This document shows positions 44,558 through 53,716 of a stretch of DNA of 64,000 bases, piece after piece. Positions within the stretch are counted from its first letter, which is position 1, and each line of letters starts with the position of its first letter. The notes under the pieces are model-generated. The model searched no databases. It had not been told where the DNA came from and was given only the letters and a program-made list of their open reading frames with translations. Origin of the DNA: Acidobacteriota bacterium (lineage in GTDB: Bacteria; Acidobacteriota; Terriglobia; Terriglobales; Acidobacteriaceae). The position numbers and the translations under genes are program-made. The stretch is from the NCBI GenBank assembly GCA_018268895.1, contig JAFDVP010000009.1, positions 1 to 64,000 on the forward strand, given 5' to 3'.

Positions 44558-45577
44558 ATGACTTCTTCCGATGAGATGAAGATGGATGACGCGCGGGCGC
44601 CGCTGGTGCTGGTCGTCATGCTGAACTGGAACAGTGCAGAGGAGACGCGGACTGCGCTGGATTCGGTGCTGCGGATGCGCTATGCGAACTTTCGCGTGCT
44701 GATCGTGGACAACGGATCGCGCGATGGCTCGAATGTTGAGCTGCGCGGGCTTGTGGGCGATAGGGTGGATCTGCTGGAGTCGCCGGTGAATACGGGCTAT
44801 ACGGGCGGCTGCAACCTCGGTTTGGGACGTGCGCTGGAGATTGGCGCGGACTATGTGTGGTTGCTGAATAACGATGCGGTGACGGGGCCGGAGACGCTGT
44901 CGTCGCTGGTGGCGCTGGCGGAGAGCGATGCGAGGATTGGGCTGGTGACGCCGCAGATTGCCGCGCTCGATGAAGACAGGGTGACGTTTGCGGGAGGTGT
45001 GATCGCGCCGAAGCGGAAGCTCTACGAGGAGACGAGCGATGCGGCGGTCGCGGCCGCGTGGGAGAGGGAGTATCCCGACGCCGGGCTGGTGATTGGCACG
45101 GCGATGCTGGTGCGGGCGGAGGTGATTCGCAGGATCGGCGTACTGGACGCGGCGTTCTTCGCGTACTTCGAGGACATCGATTACTCGGCGCGGAGCGCGG
45201 CGGCGGGGTTTCGCAATGTGGTGGATGCGAGATCGGTGGTGCGGCACTTTGAAAAGAACCGCAACACGAGGCCGCTTGAGATCAGGCCGCACTACTGGTA
45301 TTACATGGCGCGCAACGAGAGCCGGTTCTGGAGAAAGCACCTTGGGCTTGCGGGGGGGCTGAAGCTGATGTGGCATAGCTGCAATGGATTTCTGCGGCAT
45401 CGTAACCGGCTGCGCGAGAGGCCGGAGAGCCAGCGCGCGATTCTCACGGGGTTGTGGCATGGATGGCTGAACCGTGGAGGCGAGTACGATTCCGCGGCCC
45501 GTATGCCTGCGTTGGTTGCTGCGGTGGTGGAGGTGTATGGCAGGCGCGGGGCTTTGCGGGTGGGGTCAGTTGCGTAA
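44558..45577 (+). CDS. Glycosyltransferase family 2
   Basis: About 339 residues from the ATG at 44558 (a TTG at 44540 is in frame but lies by the repeat; start is uncertain). The GT-A core reads LVVMLNWNSAEETRTALDSV, VLIVDNGSRDGS, NTGYTGGCNLGLGRA and the metal motif region WLLNNDAVTG. EDIDYSARSAAAGF is the acceptor-side motif. It resembles rhamnosyltransferase-like enzymes that build cell-surface polysaccharides. No partner glycan genes adjoin it. Confidence 0.9.
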   Translation: MTSSDEMKMDDARAPLVLVVMLNWNSAEETRTALDSVLRMRYANFRVLIVDNGSRDGSNVELRGLVGDRVDLLESPVNTGYTGGCNLGLGRALEIGADYVWLLNNDAVTGPETLSSLVALAESDARIGLVTPQIAALDEDRVTFAGGVIAPKRKLYEETSDAAVAAAWEREYPDAGLVIGTAMLVRAEVIRRIGVLDAAFFAYFEDIDYSARSAAAGFRNVVDARSVVRHFEKNRNTRPLEIRPHYWYYMARNESRFWRKHLGLAGGLKLMWHSCNGFLRHRNRLRERPESQRAILTGLWHGWLNRGGEYDSAARMPALVAAVVEVYGRRGALRVGSVA

Positions 45578-45580
45578 GGC

Positions 45581-45643
45581 GGTTCGCGCTTTGGGCGAAT
45601 GATCCCATATCTGGCGATGAGACCGCCAGATATGGGGCACCCG
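45581..45643 (+). repeat. Family A two-hairpin repeat (copy A15)
   Basis: A partly decayed first hairpin (TTCGCGCTTTGGGCGAA), then the perfect hairpin CCCATATCTGGCG / CGCCAGATATGGG and GCACCCG. Confidence 0.8.
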
Positions 45644-45808
45644 AAGTGTCGGGGGGATTCGGGTTCATAACCCATGGCGCACTGTACGGCGGTTTGACGA
45701 TGGTTGAAGCGTTGCCCTAAGATTTTTTCGACTCGCGTATTGGCGAAGTGGCGGTAAGGCGGGTTTCTACGAAGCGGCATACCTGTTGAATCTTTCAAAA
45801 CATGCAGT

Positions 45809-45838
45809 TCGATGTCGGGTGAGGCGATCCGGCATCGA
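45809..45838 (+). promoter_or_regulatory. Leader hairpin before the lactate permease gene
   Basis: Arms TCGATGTCGGGT and ATCCGGCATCGA form a 12-bp stem with two G-U pairs and a 6-nt loop. It ends 13 nt before the AGGAG ribosome site, so it may affect translation or mRNA stability. Role inferred only from position. Confidence 0.35.
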
Positions 45839-45864
45839 CTTGATGTTTCCCAGGAGATCTGGCG

Positions 45865-47541
45865 TTGACATGGCAGCAGACGTATCTTCTCTTTGGCTTT
45901 GGGCGCAACGTTTCTTTTCTGCTTGCCGCGCTTCCGATCTTTACGATGCTTCTGCTGCTGGGGGTTCTGCGCAAGCCCTCGTGGATGGCGGGTCTGTGCG
46001 GGCTGGCGGTTACGTTTCTGCTTGCGGTCTTCGGCTACCACATGCCTGTGGTGACGGCGCTTAGCGCATCGGCGTATGGAGCGGCGTTCGGTCTGTTTCC
46101 CATCTGCTGGATCATCTTCTGGGCGATCACGCTGTTTCGCGTAACGGTGGAGACGGGGCGCTTTGAGATCATCAAGGATTCGATTGGGCGGCTGACGCCG
46201 GACCCGCGCCTGCAGGCGCTGTTGATCGCGTTTACATTCGGCGGATTTCTGGAGGGAGCTTCTGGGTTTGGCACGCCGGTGGCGATTGCTTCGTCGATGC
46301 TGATTGGACTTGGGTTCTCGCCGTTCAGCGCGTCGGCGCTGTGTCTGCTGGCGAACACAGCCCCGGTTGCGTTCGGCTCGATTGGCATTCCGGTTGTGAC
46401 GCTAGCGGGGACGACGGGTCTGCCGCTGGACCAGATCAGCCGCGCCGTGGCGGCGATCTGTTCGCCGCTGGCGGTGATCGTACCGCTGTACCTGGTGATG
46501 GCGATTGGCGGCGCGGGCGCTCTGTCGGGCGTGGTTGTACCTGCGCTGCTTGGCGGTGCGGTGTTTGGCGGGATGCAGTATGTTGTGGCGGCGTACTTCG
46601 GCCCCGCGCTGACGGACATTTTGGCCGCGATTGCGACGATGTGCGTATTGGTCGCTTACCTGAAGCTGACCGCGCCGGCGGATGCGGCAGAGCCCGATGC
46701 GGCCCAGGCCGCGATGCTGCGGCGGTTTGCGCGCATGGGCGAGGATGAAGAGAGCGCCGCGCCTGAGGTGGAGCGCATCGTACCCGACTATTCGTTCCGG
46801 GAAGTGCTTCATGCGTGGATGCCGTATGGGCTGCTGGTGGTGTGCGTGCTGTTGTGGGGATGGCCGCCGCTGCAACGGCTGCTCAATGATGCGACGGTCG
46901 TTATCCAATGGCCGTTTCTGCACGATGTGGTGCAGCGGATGCCGCCGATCGTTGCGAGCGAGACGCCTTACCACGCGCTGTTCAGCCTGAACTGGCTGTC
47001 GGCTTCGGGGACGGCCTGCATGGTGGCGACGCTGCTGTCGGTGGTTGCGCTGCGCATGAGTGTGGCGGAGTTTGCGAGAGTGCTGGTGGCGGTCGCTCGC
47101 CAGTTGAGCCTGCCGGTTGTGACGATTGCGTCGGTGCTGGGAATTGCGTTCCTGATGAACTACTCGGGCGCGACGGCGACGCTGGGGCTGGCGTTTGCCG
47201 CAACGGGCGTCATGTTTCCGTTCTTCAGCGTGCTGCTGGGCTGGATCGGCGTGTTTCTAACGGGATCGGATACTTCCTCGAACGCGCTGTTTGGGAACTT
47301 GCAGGTGGTGACGGCGAACAGCCTTGGTTTCTCGCCTGTGCTGATGGCCGCCGCGAACTCTTCGGGCGGCGTAATGGGCAAGATGATCAGCCTGCAGTCG
47401 ATCGCGGTGGCCGCGGCGGCGACGGGGCTTACCGCAGGGCAGCAGGTGAAGCTGTTCCGTTTCACACTGCGGCACAGCGTTCTGCTTATCATGGTGACAG
47501 GCGGGGTCGCGTTGTTGTACGCGTATGTGTTTCATTTTTGA
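45865..47541 (+). CDS. lctP: L-lactate permease
   Basis: 558 residues from a TTG at 45865 with AGGAG (45851-45855) upstream; no in-frame ATG is near. About 12-14 membrane helices. Family signatures are FGGFLEGASGFGTPVAIASS, NTAPVAFGSIGIPV and, in the second half, NYSGATATLGLAFA and LTGSDTSSNALFGNLQ. It carries lactate or glycolate with protons across the inner membrane. No lactate dehydrogenase lies next to it. Confidence 0.94.
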   Translation: MTWQQTYLLFGFGRNVSFLLAALPIFTMLLLLGVLRKPSWMAGLCGLAVTFLLAVFGYHMPVVTALSASAYGAAFGLFPICWIIFWAITLFRVTVETGRFEIIKDSIGRLTPDPRLQALLIAFTFGGFLEGASGFGTPVAIASSMLIGLGFSPFSASALCLLANTAPVAFGSIGIPVVTLAGTTGLPLDQISRAVAAICSPLAVIVPLYLVMAIGGAGALSGVVVPALLGGAVFGGMQYVVAAYFGPALTDILAAIATMCVLVAYLKLTAPADAAEPDAAQAAMLRRFARMGEDEESAAPEVERIVPDYSFREVLHAWMPYGLLVVCVLLWGWPPLQRLLNDATVVIQWPFLHDVVQRMPPIVASETPYHALFSLNWLSASGTACMVATLLSVVALRMSVAEFARVLVAVARQLSLPVVTIASVLGIAFLMNYSGATATLGLAFAATGVMFPFFSVLLGWIGVFLTGSDTSSNALFGNLQVVTANSLGFSPVLMAAANSSGGVMGKMISLQSIAVAAAATGLTAGQQVKLFRFTLRHSVLLIMVTGGVALLYAYVFHF

Positions 47542-47603
47542 CTTAGAGCGTTTTGGCGTTGGTAGTGCAATTTTCCGTCGGGCGTGGTTTTTCGGCATGG
47601 ATT

Positions 47604-47684
47604 TATGTCGCGCTTTCAGCGCTCGGAGCATCGCTTACCTGGGCCTTCGGCCCAGGCGGGTATATGTTGGGCCTTGGCCCCTGG
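47604..47684 (+). repeat. Family C repeat (copy C4)
   Basis: GTCGCGCTTTCAGCGCTCGG, then CCTGGGCCTTCGGCCCAGG, linker CGGGTATATG and GGGCCTTGGCCCC. It is close to copy C1. Confidence 0.72.
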
Positions 47685-47746
47685 ACTACCCATGACTGAA
47701 GAATGCTCTAGTGCTTTCCGAAGTGAAGAGCGGTGCAGTCGCGGGG

Positions 47747-47786
47747 GAAATACAGGGATTCTTCGCCTTCGGCTCAGAATGACGAC
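47747..47786 (+). repeat. Family B variant repeat (copy B8)
   Basis: GGAAATACAGGGATTCTTCG then CCTTCGGCTCAGAATGACGA. The nearly identical variant lies at 61680. Confidence 0.68.
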
Positions 47787-47853
47787 AGGTTCATCGTAAT
47801 GACGGCGGTTTCATAAATCTCGGCAAGAGGAAAAACAACGGAAGGGGAAACAC

Positions 47854-48759
47854 ATGGCGAATCTGGGATTTCTTGGCCTGGGCATTATGGGCGGCCCGAT
47901 GGCGAAGCACCTGATTGATGCGGGCCACGCGGTGGCGCTGTGGTCGCATAACGCGGAGAAGGCGACGCGGCTTGCGGCTAAGGGCGGGACGGCGTGCAAG
48001 ACGCCGGCGGAGGTTGCTGCGGCGAGCGACTGTATCTTTCTGTGCGTGGGCGATACGGCGATGTCGCGCGAGGTGATCCTGGGCAAGGACGGGCTGATCG
48101 AGCGGGCGCGGCCGGGGACGATCATCGTGGATTGCAGCACGGTTTCTCCTTCGGAGAGCCGCCGCATCGGCGCGGAGCTGGCGAAGAAGGGCGTTGAGTT
48201 TCTCGATGCGCCGTGCACGGGATCGAAGGCGGGAGCGGAGAATGGTCAGCTTACGTTTATGGTTGGCGGCAAGAAAGAGATATTCGAGAAGGTTAAGCCG
48301 TATTTTGAGCTGATGGGGAAGCTGCTGTACTACTGCGGCGGCGCGGGTATGGGGCTGCACGCAAAGCTTTCGCAGAACATGGTTCTGGGCAGCCTGCTGC
48401 AGGCGTTCAATGAGAGTCTGGTGCTTTCGACCAAGGCGGGCGTGGACCCGGAGCTGATGCTGGACATATTGAACAACAGCGCGGCGCGGTCGGGCTTTAT
48501 CTCGGCGAAGGCGCCGATGGTGTTCAAGCGAGACTTTTCGACGAACTTCTCGGTGAAGTGGATGGAGAAGGACATGCGGCTGATGCTGGAGTCGGCGGCG
48601 GAGCTGGATATTCCCGCGCCGGTGACCTCGGTGGCGCAGCAGATGCTTCGCGCGGCGATTGCGAAGGGTTACGGCGAGGACGATATCTGCGGCTCGATTC
48701 GCGTGCTGGAGGATTTGACGGACACGGTGGTGAAGGGCTCAGGCAAGCCGCCGGCGTGA
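47854..48759 (+). CDS. NAD(P)-dependent beta-hydroxyacid dehydrogenase (3-hydroxyisobutyrate / glyoxylate reductase family)
   Basis: 301 residues. The Rossmann start is LGFLGLGIMGGPMAKHLIDA, followed by IIVDCSTVSPSESRR, the substrate motif DAPCTGSKAGAENGQLTFMV and the catalytic lysine in GLHAKLSQNMVLGS. Members reduce or oxidise glyoxylate, succinic semialdehyde, tartronate semialdehyde or 3-hydroxyisobutyrate. A glycerate 2-kinase 3 kb downstream would fit a tartronate semialdehyde role, but this is a guess. GGAAGGGGAAAC precedes the ATG. Confidence 0.9.
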   Translation: MANLGFLGLGIMGGPMAKHLIDAGHAVALWSHNAEKATRLAAKGGTACKTPAEVAAASDCIFLCVGDTAMSREVILGKDGLIERARPGTIIVDCSTVSPSESRRIGAELAKKGVEFLDAPCTGSKAGAENGQLTFMVGGKKEIFEKVKPYFELMGKLLYYCGGAGMGLHAKLSQNMVLGSLLQAFNESLVLSTKAGVDPELMLDILNNSAARSGFISAKAPMVFKRDFSTNFSVKWMEKDMRLMLESAAELDIPAPVTSVAQQMLRAAIAKGYGEDDICGSIRVLEDLTDTVVKGSGKPPA

Positions 48760-48857
48760 GCTTTCCGGCTGATGTATTTGATTGGGAGTTCGGGGCGTCC
48801 TTCTGGACGCCAATCCACGCAATCTGTTTGAATCGTTTCTGGTGTGGTGAATCGGAC

Positions 48858-48938
48858 GGGTTTCAGCCCTCGGCTTTTGGCCCGAACATAGCCTGGGGCT
48901 ATGCCCCTGGCTGGTATAAAGTGGGCCTTCAGCCCATG
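48858..48938 (+). repeat. Family C repeat (copy C5)
   Basis: GGGTTTCAGCCC, then CCTGGGGCTATGCCCCTGG, linker CTGGTATAAAG and GGGCCTTCAGCCC. Confidence 0.72.
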
Positions 48939-48997
48939 GCGGGTGGAACGATTAAGACCTCCCACACAAGCGAGGCTCGCCCGGAGACGAGAGTGAG

Positions 48998-49345
48998 ATG
49001 CGAATTGCAGACATAAAAGCCGGGTTTCTTCAGGCCACATTGCTGGTGCTCGTTGTGTTTTTTCCCCTTTGCGGGTTGGCTTCAGCGCAGGGTACGTCCA
49101 AGCCGGGCAGCGATTCATCTGCGAAGCAAACCGCACAGCCCGCAGCGAAAGCTCCGATGACGGAGGCCGAGAAACGCAAGGCGGACCTGGAGGCGGATAC
49201 GGAGAAGCTTTACAAGCTGACTCAGGAGCTGAAGGCCGAGGTGGATAAGAGCAACAAGGACACGCTCTCTGTCTCGGTTGTAAAGAAGGCGCAGGAGATT
49301 GAGCGCCTGGCGAAGAGTATCAAAGAGCGTTCGAAGGCGCAGTAA
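48998..49345 (+). CDS. Small secreted protein with C-terminal coiled coil, unknown function
   Basis: 115 residues. A signal peptide of about 31 residues ends at ASA-Q. A low-complexity Ser/Ala/Lys linker leads to a charged helix (about 53-115) with heptad-like spacing, for example LEADTEKLYKLTQELKAEVD and KKAQEIERLAKSIKER. Such short periplasmic helical proteins are common in Acidobacteriota, and their role is unknown. GAGAGTGAG precedes the ATG. Confidence 0.75.
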   Translation: MRIADIKAGFLQATLLVLVVFFPLCGLASAQGTSKPGSDSSAKQTAQPAAKAPMTEAEKRKADLEADTEKLYKLTQELKAEVDKSNKDTLSVSVVKKAQEIERLAKSIKERSKAQ

Positions 49346-49490
49346 TAGACACATCCTGTTTCGGGCCGGTTGCATCCAACCTGATACGCTGCTCAACTGC
49401 CTTTCTGTACTGATTCTGCAAATTCCTGGCTATTCCCATAGCTTTGCCCGCATAAGTTATGTACTGGATTTTTTTCACGGAAGTTTCAGC

Positions 49491-50729
49491 GTGACGGTGG
49501 ACCGCGCACAGGGCGGCTGGCCACCCGTTGTCGTTGCCAGCGTCTTTCAAACCGGGCTGAACCTGATGCGCGACCTGTTGCGCCGGGGTGTTCAGGTGGT
49601 GGGCATCGATTGCGATGCTTCGCACGAGGGGTTCCGCTCGGCTTACGGGAAGTCGCATCTCTGCCCCAACCCCGATACGCATCCTGAGGCGTGGGTCGTC
49701 TTCATGATCGATCTTGCGCAGCAACTTGGCGGCAGGCCGGTCATGATTCCGGCGGCGGACATCTTCGTCTCCGCGCTGGGCAGGCATGCTGAAGAGTTGG
49801 AGAAGCACTATATTTTTTCGCGCGATTCAATTGCGGTGCAGGCGGCGCTTGCAACCAAGGAGCAGCAGTATGCGCTGGCAGCGCAGCATGGGTTGCCGAT
49901 TCCGCGCACGGCGTATGTACAGTCGCGTGCCGATCTGGAGCGGTTTGCGGCGGATGCGCGTTTCCCTTGTCTTGTGAAGCCGCGCCATCAGCGCGAGTGG
50001 GATGCACTGCCGGAAGATAACAAGCTGCGGGGGCTGAAGCTGGTTACGGCGGGTGATGCTGCGTCTCTTCTTGCCGACTATGCTCTGGCCGAGCCGTACC
50101 GTCCGGAGGCGGTGGTGCAGGAGATTATTGCCGGAGGCGATGACGCGAAGTATTGCTACCTCTCTGTTTATGGCTCGGGCAGCCGCCGCATAGGCTACTG
50201 TGTAGTGCATGAGTTGCGCGCGCACCCGATCTTGTTTGGTTCGGGATCGATGGTTGAGCCCGTAGTCGACGATGAGATAGCTGCCATGTGCGACAGGTTC
50301 CTGCGTGGAATCAATTACGTCGGCATCTGCGAGATCGAGGTGAAGCGCGATACGCGCGATGGCGTGGTGCGATTGATCGAGGCGAATCCACGCTACAGCG
50401 TTACGGCAGACGCCTCCATCTATGCGGGAGTAGATATTGGGTGGCTTCATTACCTTGACCTGATCGTCCAACCTGTTGATCCAGCGGAAGCTACGAAGCT
50501 CGATTTCCGCCACGTAGTTTTGCGGCGCGATGTCCCGGCGCTGCCGCGCTATGTCGGTCGCGGTATTCTTACGTGGAAGGCGATTCGTAAGACTTATAGC
50601 GGTAAAATCGCTTACTTCGATTTTGACCTTCACGACCTGCGGCCGACTGCGCAAACACTGAAGGGCTGCGCTCGTGTTGCCGCCGGCGCATTGTTGCGTA
50701 TGGTTGGTATTCTGCCGAAGCTGGACTAG
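49491..50729 (+). CDS. ATP-grasp family ligase
   Basis: About 412 residues from a GTG at 49491 with GGAAG at 7-nt spacing; the open frame reaches back over the previous gene, but that part lacks family features. The N-terminal domain begins PPVVVASVFQTGLNLMRDL. The ATP-grasp core has FPCLVKPRHQREWDA, VVQEIIAGGDDAKYCYLSVY, and the metal-binding GICEIEVKRD and RLIEANPRYSV. It resembles carbamoyl-phosphate synthase-like ATP-grasp enzymes found next to polysaccharide deacetylases in surface-glycan loci. The exact acyl and amine substrates are unknown. Confidence 0.85.
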   Translation: MTVDRAQGGWPPVVVASVFQTGLNLMRDLLRRGVQVVGIDCDASHEGFRSAYGKSHLCPNPDTHPEAWVVFMIDLAQQLGGRPVMIPAADIFVSALGRHAEELEKHYIFSRDSIAVQAALATKEQQYALAAQHGLPIPRTAYVQSRADLERFAADARFPCLVKPRHQREWDALPEDNKLRGLKLVTAGDAASLLADYALAEPYRPEAVVQEIIAGGDDAKYCYLSVYGSGSRRIGYCVVHELRAHPILFGSGSMVEPVVDDEIAAMCDRFLRGINYVGICEIEVKRDTRDGVVRLIEANPRYSVTADASIYAGVDIGWLHYLDLIVQPVDPAEATKLDFRHVVLRRDVPALPRYVGRGILTWKAIRKTYSGKIAYFDFDLHDLRPTAQTLKGCARVAAGALLRMVGILPKLD

Positions 50730-50808
50730 CAGCCACTTTTTGCAATTGAGCATCGAATGATTTGAGCCATGTTGATATCAGCGACCAATTCGAAGAGGCG
50801 CCGACGCC

Positions 50809-51810
50809 ATGTCTAAGAGATCATTGGCCTCAAATGTTCTTCGGAGGCTCGGTGTCCTGAAGGCCCTCGAATTTCTTCGGTCGAAGCCGGGGATTCTGGT
50901 CGTTACGCATCACCGTATCGGGAATGCAGAGGCATCGCGCTTCGATCGGGCCGTCTTTAGCGCCTCGTCGGATTCTTTCAATGAGCAGATCCGATATTTC
51001 AAGCGATATCTGAACATCATTGGCAGTGAGGAGCTTGCGGCGCTGGTGTCGGGGAGGCAGAAGCTCACGCGCATGCACGTGGCGATAACATTTGACGATG
51101 GTTATCTCGAGGACTACCGCAACTCGTTCGACATTCTGAAGGCCAACGGGTGCAGTGGAAGTTTCTTTCTGGTGCCGGAGTACGTAGGGACGGCGACGGT
51201 CCCGTGGTGGGATGAGATCGCGTATCTTGTGCGCAACACGAAGAAGCCGCGCATTCTGTTTGAGTACCCGGCGCCTCTGACAGTTGAGATCGCGGACGAT
51301 CGCGAAGGCGCGATTCGCGCGGTGCTTCGCCACTATAAGAGAAATGACAATCACGATGGAGAGCTTTTGCTGCGCGAGCTTCGCGACCAGGCAGGGTGCG
51401 AGTTGCCGCCAGTCGAGCGGCGCTTCGTGAGCTGGGAAGAGGCGCGTGAGATGAAAGCGGCGGGAATGACGATCGGCTCGCACACGCTGACGCACCGCAT
51501 CCTCGGCCAGCTTCCTGAAGAAGAACAGCGATGGGAGATGCAGCAGTCCAAAAGGATCATCGAGGAAAATATCGGCGGCAGCATCGACAGTATCGCCTAC
51601 CCAGTGGGTATCCGCGGCGCATTCGACCAGGTAACCGAACGGATTGCGTCGGAGCTTGGCTACAGCACGGGATTTTCGTTTTATGGCGGCGTCAATACCC
51701 TGGAGCGTCTTCGGCCTACGAACCTTCTTCGCGTGGCCGCCAATCCTGACCCATTATTGTTCCGGGCGGAGACGATGTTCCTTTCGCGGGCCGGGTGGCT
51801 GCCTTATTAG
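50809..51810 (+). CDS. Polysaccharide deacetylase (NodB-like, carbohydrate esterase 4)
   Basis: 333 residues. NodB motif 1 is VAITFDDGYLEDYRNSFD, and motif 2 is the metal-binding GSHTLTHRIL; AYPVGIRGAFDQ is near motif 3. It removes acetyl groups from a glycan, commonly during exopolysaccharide export or cell-wall editing. No signal peptide is obvious. It follows the ATP-grasp gene by 79 bp and precedes the kinase gene by 16 bp, so the three are likely one operon. Confidence 0.9.
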   Translation: MSKRSLASNVLRRLGVLKALEFLRSKPGILVVTHHRIGNAEASRFDRAVFSASSDSFNEQIRYFKRYLNIIGSEELAALVSGRQKLTRMHVAITFDDGYLEDYRNSFDILKANGCSGSFFLVPEYVGTATVPWWDEIAYLVRNTKKPRILFEYPAPLTVEIADDREGAIRAVLRHYKRNDNHDGELLLRELRDQAGCELPPVERRFVSWEEAREMKAAGMTIGSHTLTHRILGQLPEEEQRWEMQQSKRIIEENIGGSIDSIAYPVGIRGAFDQVTERIASELGYSTGFSFYGGVNTLERLRPTNLLRVAANPDPLLFRAETMFLSRAGWLPY

Positions 51811-51826
51811 TGCAAAATGAAGTGAT

Positions 51827-53161
51827 ATGTCTGAAACACTTCGTGAGATAGCCCTCGACATTTTTACCGAAGCGATGGACGCCTGCTCGGTAAACAGCGC
51901 GTTTGCAGTGAAGGTCAGAATGGCGGGCCGCAATGCGCTCGAACTCGGTGGGCAAGAGCGCGTGGACCTGTCGCGTGTGAAGCGCCTTGTGATCGTAGCG
52001 ATGGGCAAGGGCGCGGCCAGCATGCTGGATGTGTTTCTCAAACAGAGAGAGATGATGGAGGGCCGAGAGGTTGCCGGTGTTTTAGTTGCGCCGAAGCCTC
52101 TCGTCGACCAGCCTGCGACGATTTCTTACTTTGCAGGCGGTCATCCTCTGCCCAATGCGCAATCGATGGCGGCGGCGCGAGCTGTGCTTGAGCTGTTGGC
52201 GAGCGAGTCCGCGAGGCCCTCGGCCGATGAGACATACTGCTTCTTTCTGATCAGTGGTGGAGCGTCCGCCATGGTGGAGCTTCCCCTGGATGCAGCGATA
52301 ACGCTCGAAGATACGGTCCAGTTTCATCGCGCGCTGGTTCACAGCGGAGCGTCGATCGCGGAGATCAACTGCGTCCGCAAACATTTTTCCGCGGTAAAGG
52401 GCGGCAGGTTGGCGCTTGCCGCAGGCAGGTTGCGGACACTTACGCTGGTTGTATCGGATGTGCCGGCTGCGCAACTTGATGCGCTTGCCTCCGGGCCGAC
52501 GGTGCCGGACTCCTCGACCGTTGACGATTGCAAGAAAGTCCTGGAGAAGTATGGGGTTCTTGCAGAGTTGCCTGAATCGGTGCGGAGGTATTTTGAGTCG
52601 GGCGCGATGAAGGAGTCTCCCAAACCGAATGAGGTTGAGGCGCGGATCTATTCGCTGCTCTCATCGGAAGACCTTGCGCAAGCGGCTTGTCAGAGTGCGG
52701 AGCGGCGTGGGTTCAGGACATTTGTCGATAACACATGCGATGACTGGGACGTTGTCGCGGCCGCAGACTACCTGACTGAGCGGCTGAATGCGCTGCGACG
52801 ACAGCATGGCCGTGTCTGCCTGATCTCAGCCGGAGAGGTCACTGTGCGCGTTGCTGCGGAGAAGAAGGCCGGCGTGGGAGGGCGCAATCTTCATTTTGCC
52901 TTGTACAGCGCGTTGCAGATGCAAGCGCCGGCAAAGGTGACGGTGCTTTCAGCGGGATCGGATGGGGTGGACGGCAACAGTCCGGCGGCGGGCGCCGTTG
53001 TGGACGAGACAACGGTCATTGGCCGGCGCGAGGAAGCGACGAAGGCGTTGGACGACTTCAATTCGTTTGAGTTTCTGCAAGAAGCAGGAGCGGCGATTGT
53101 CACAGGGCCGACAGGCAACAACCTGCGCGATCTGCGGATACTTCTCGCGGACGGCGAGTGA
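51827..53161 (+). CDS. Glycerate 2-kinase (DUF4147 / MOFRL family)
   Basis: 444 residues. The N-terminal domain has VIVAMGKGAASMLDVF and FLISGGASAMVELPLDAA; the hinge holds LVVSDVPAAQLDALASGPTV. The C-terminal MOFRL domain holds VCLISAGEVTVRV and GVGGRNLHFALYSAL, then VLSAGSDGVDGNSPAAGAVV. It phosphorylates D-glycerate to 2-phosphoglycerate. It is the last gene of the plus-strand unit and ends 5 bp from the convergent fibre operon. Confidence 0.93.
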   Translation: MSETLREIALDIFTEAMDACSVNSAFAVKVRMAGRNALELGGQERVDLSRVKRLVIVAMGKGAASMLDVFLKQREMMEGREVAGVLVAPKPLVDQPATISYFAGGHPLPNAQSMAAARAVLELLASESARPSADETYCFFLISGGASAMVELPLDAAITLEDTVQFHRALVHSGASIAEINCVRKHFSAVKGGRLALAAGRLRTLTLVVSDVPAAQLDALASGPTVPDSSTVDDCKKVLEKYGVLAELPESVRRYFESGAMKESPKPNEVEARIYSLLSSEDLAQAACQSAERRGFRTFVDNTCDDWDVVAAADYLTERLNALRRQHGRVCLISAGEVTVRVAAEKKAGVGGRNLHFALYSALQMQAPAKVTVLSAGSDGVDGNSPAAGAVVDETTVIGRREEATKALDDFNSFEFLQEAGAAIVTGPTGNNLRDLRILLADGE

Positions 53162-53166
53162 TGCGA

Positions 53167-53715
53167 TTACAGGGCCTGCGCCTGGAGCAAAAGAACTCCG
53201 GAGTATGTGGCTGCCGGGAGCTGAGGCAGCGAGGTGAGGTCTATCTCGAGGGTGAGATTGTCGACGTGGTTGCCGCCCAGGCTAAGAATAGAACTCGTTG
53301 AGTAGAGTTGAAGGCTGGCGCCGCCGACGGGGATGCTCTGAGTGAATGAGGTAAATGAGGTGGGAATCCCCGTAGTGTCTTTTCCCAGCACATTTGCCGA
53401 TGGGATGTTCACGACCGGCGTGCTTCCAGAGAGCGCGGCAGTTGAGCTGGTAAAGTACGCATAAAGATTTAAGGACGACAGCAGTGACACGCCTGACCAC
53501 GTTGTTGTCACGACGATAGGGCTTGACGCCAGTGCGACCCCTTTTGAGACCAGAAGAAAGGTGACGGCAGAGGGCGAAGCTGAGACGGTAATGGTATCGC
53601 CGATCGTCAGCTTCGGACTCGGTCTTGCCGGTCCAATTTTTGCGACCTGCGCATGCGCCGCCAGAGAAACGATCAGCAGTAGAGGCAGCGCGAGGCGAGA
53701 GGCTGACGAAACCAT
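53167..53715 (-). CDS. Pilin-like secreted protein, paralog 2 (fibre operon)
   Basis: 182 residues from the ATG at 53715 with AAGGAG 7 nt upstream. The signal peptide ends at AHA-Q. The rest is all beta, Ser/Thr/Val-rich, with the block SPIVVTTTWSG also found (as SAPVAITTTW) in the protein at 56086. Both end in the same way, LEIDLTSLPQLPAATYSGVL followed by LLQAQAL, an alternating pattern like the last strand of a pilin or spore-coat U subunit. It begins 1 bp after the barrel gene stop. Likely a minor or tip subunit; function inferred. Confidence 0.7.
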   Translation of the reverse strand: MVSSASRLALPLLLIVSLAAHAQVAKIGPARPSPKLTIGDTITVSASPSAVTFLLVSKGVALASSPIVVTTTWSGVSLLSSLNLYAYFTSSTAALSGSTPVVNIPSANVLGKDTTGIPTSFTSFTQSIPVGGASLQLYSTSSILSLGGNHVDNLTLEIDLTSLPQLPAATYSGVLLLQAQAL

Positions 53716-53716
53716 G

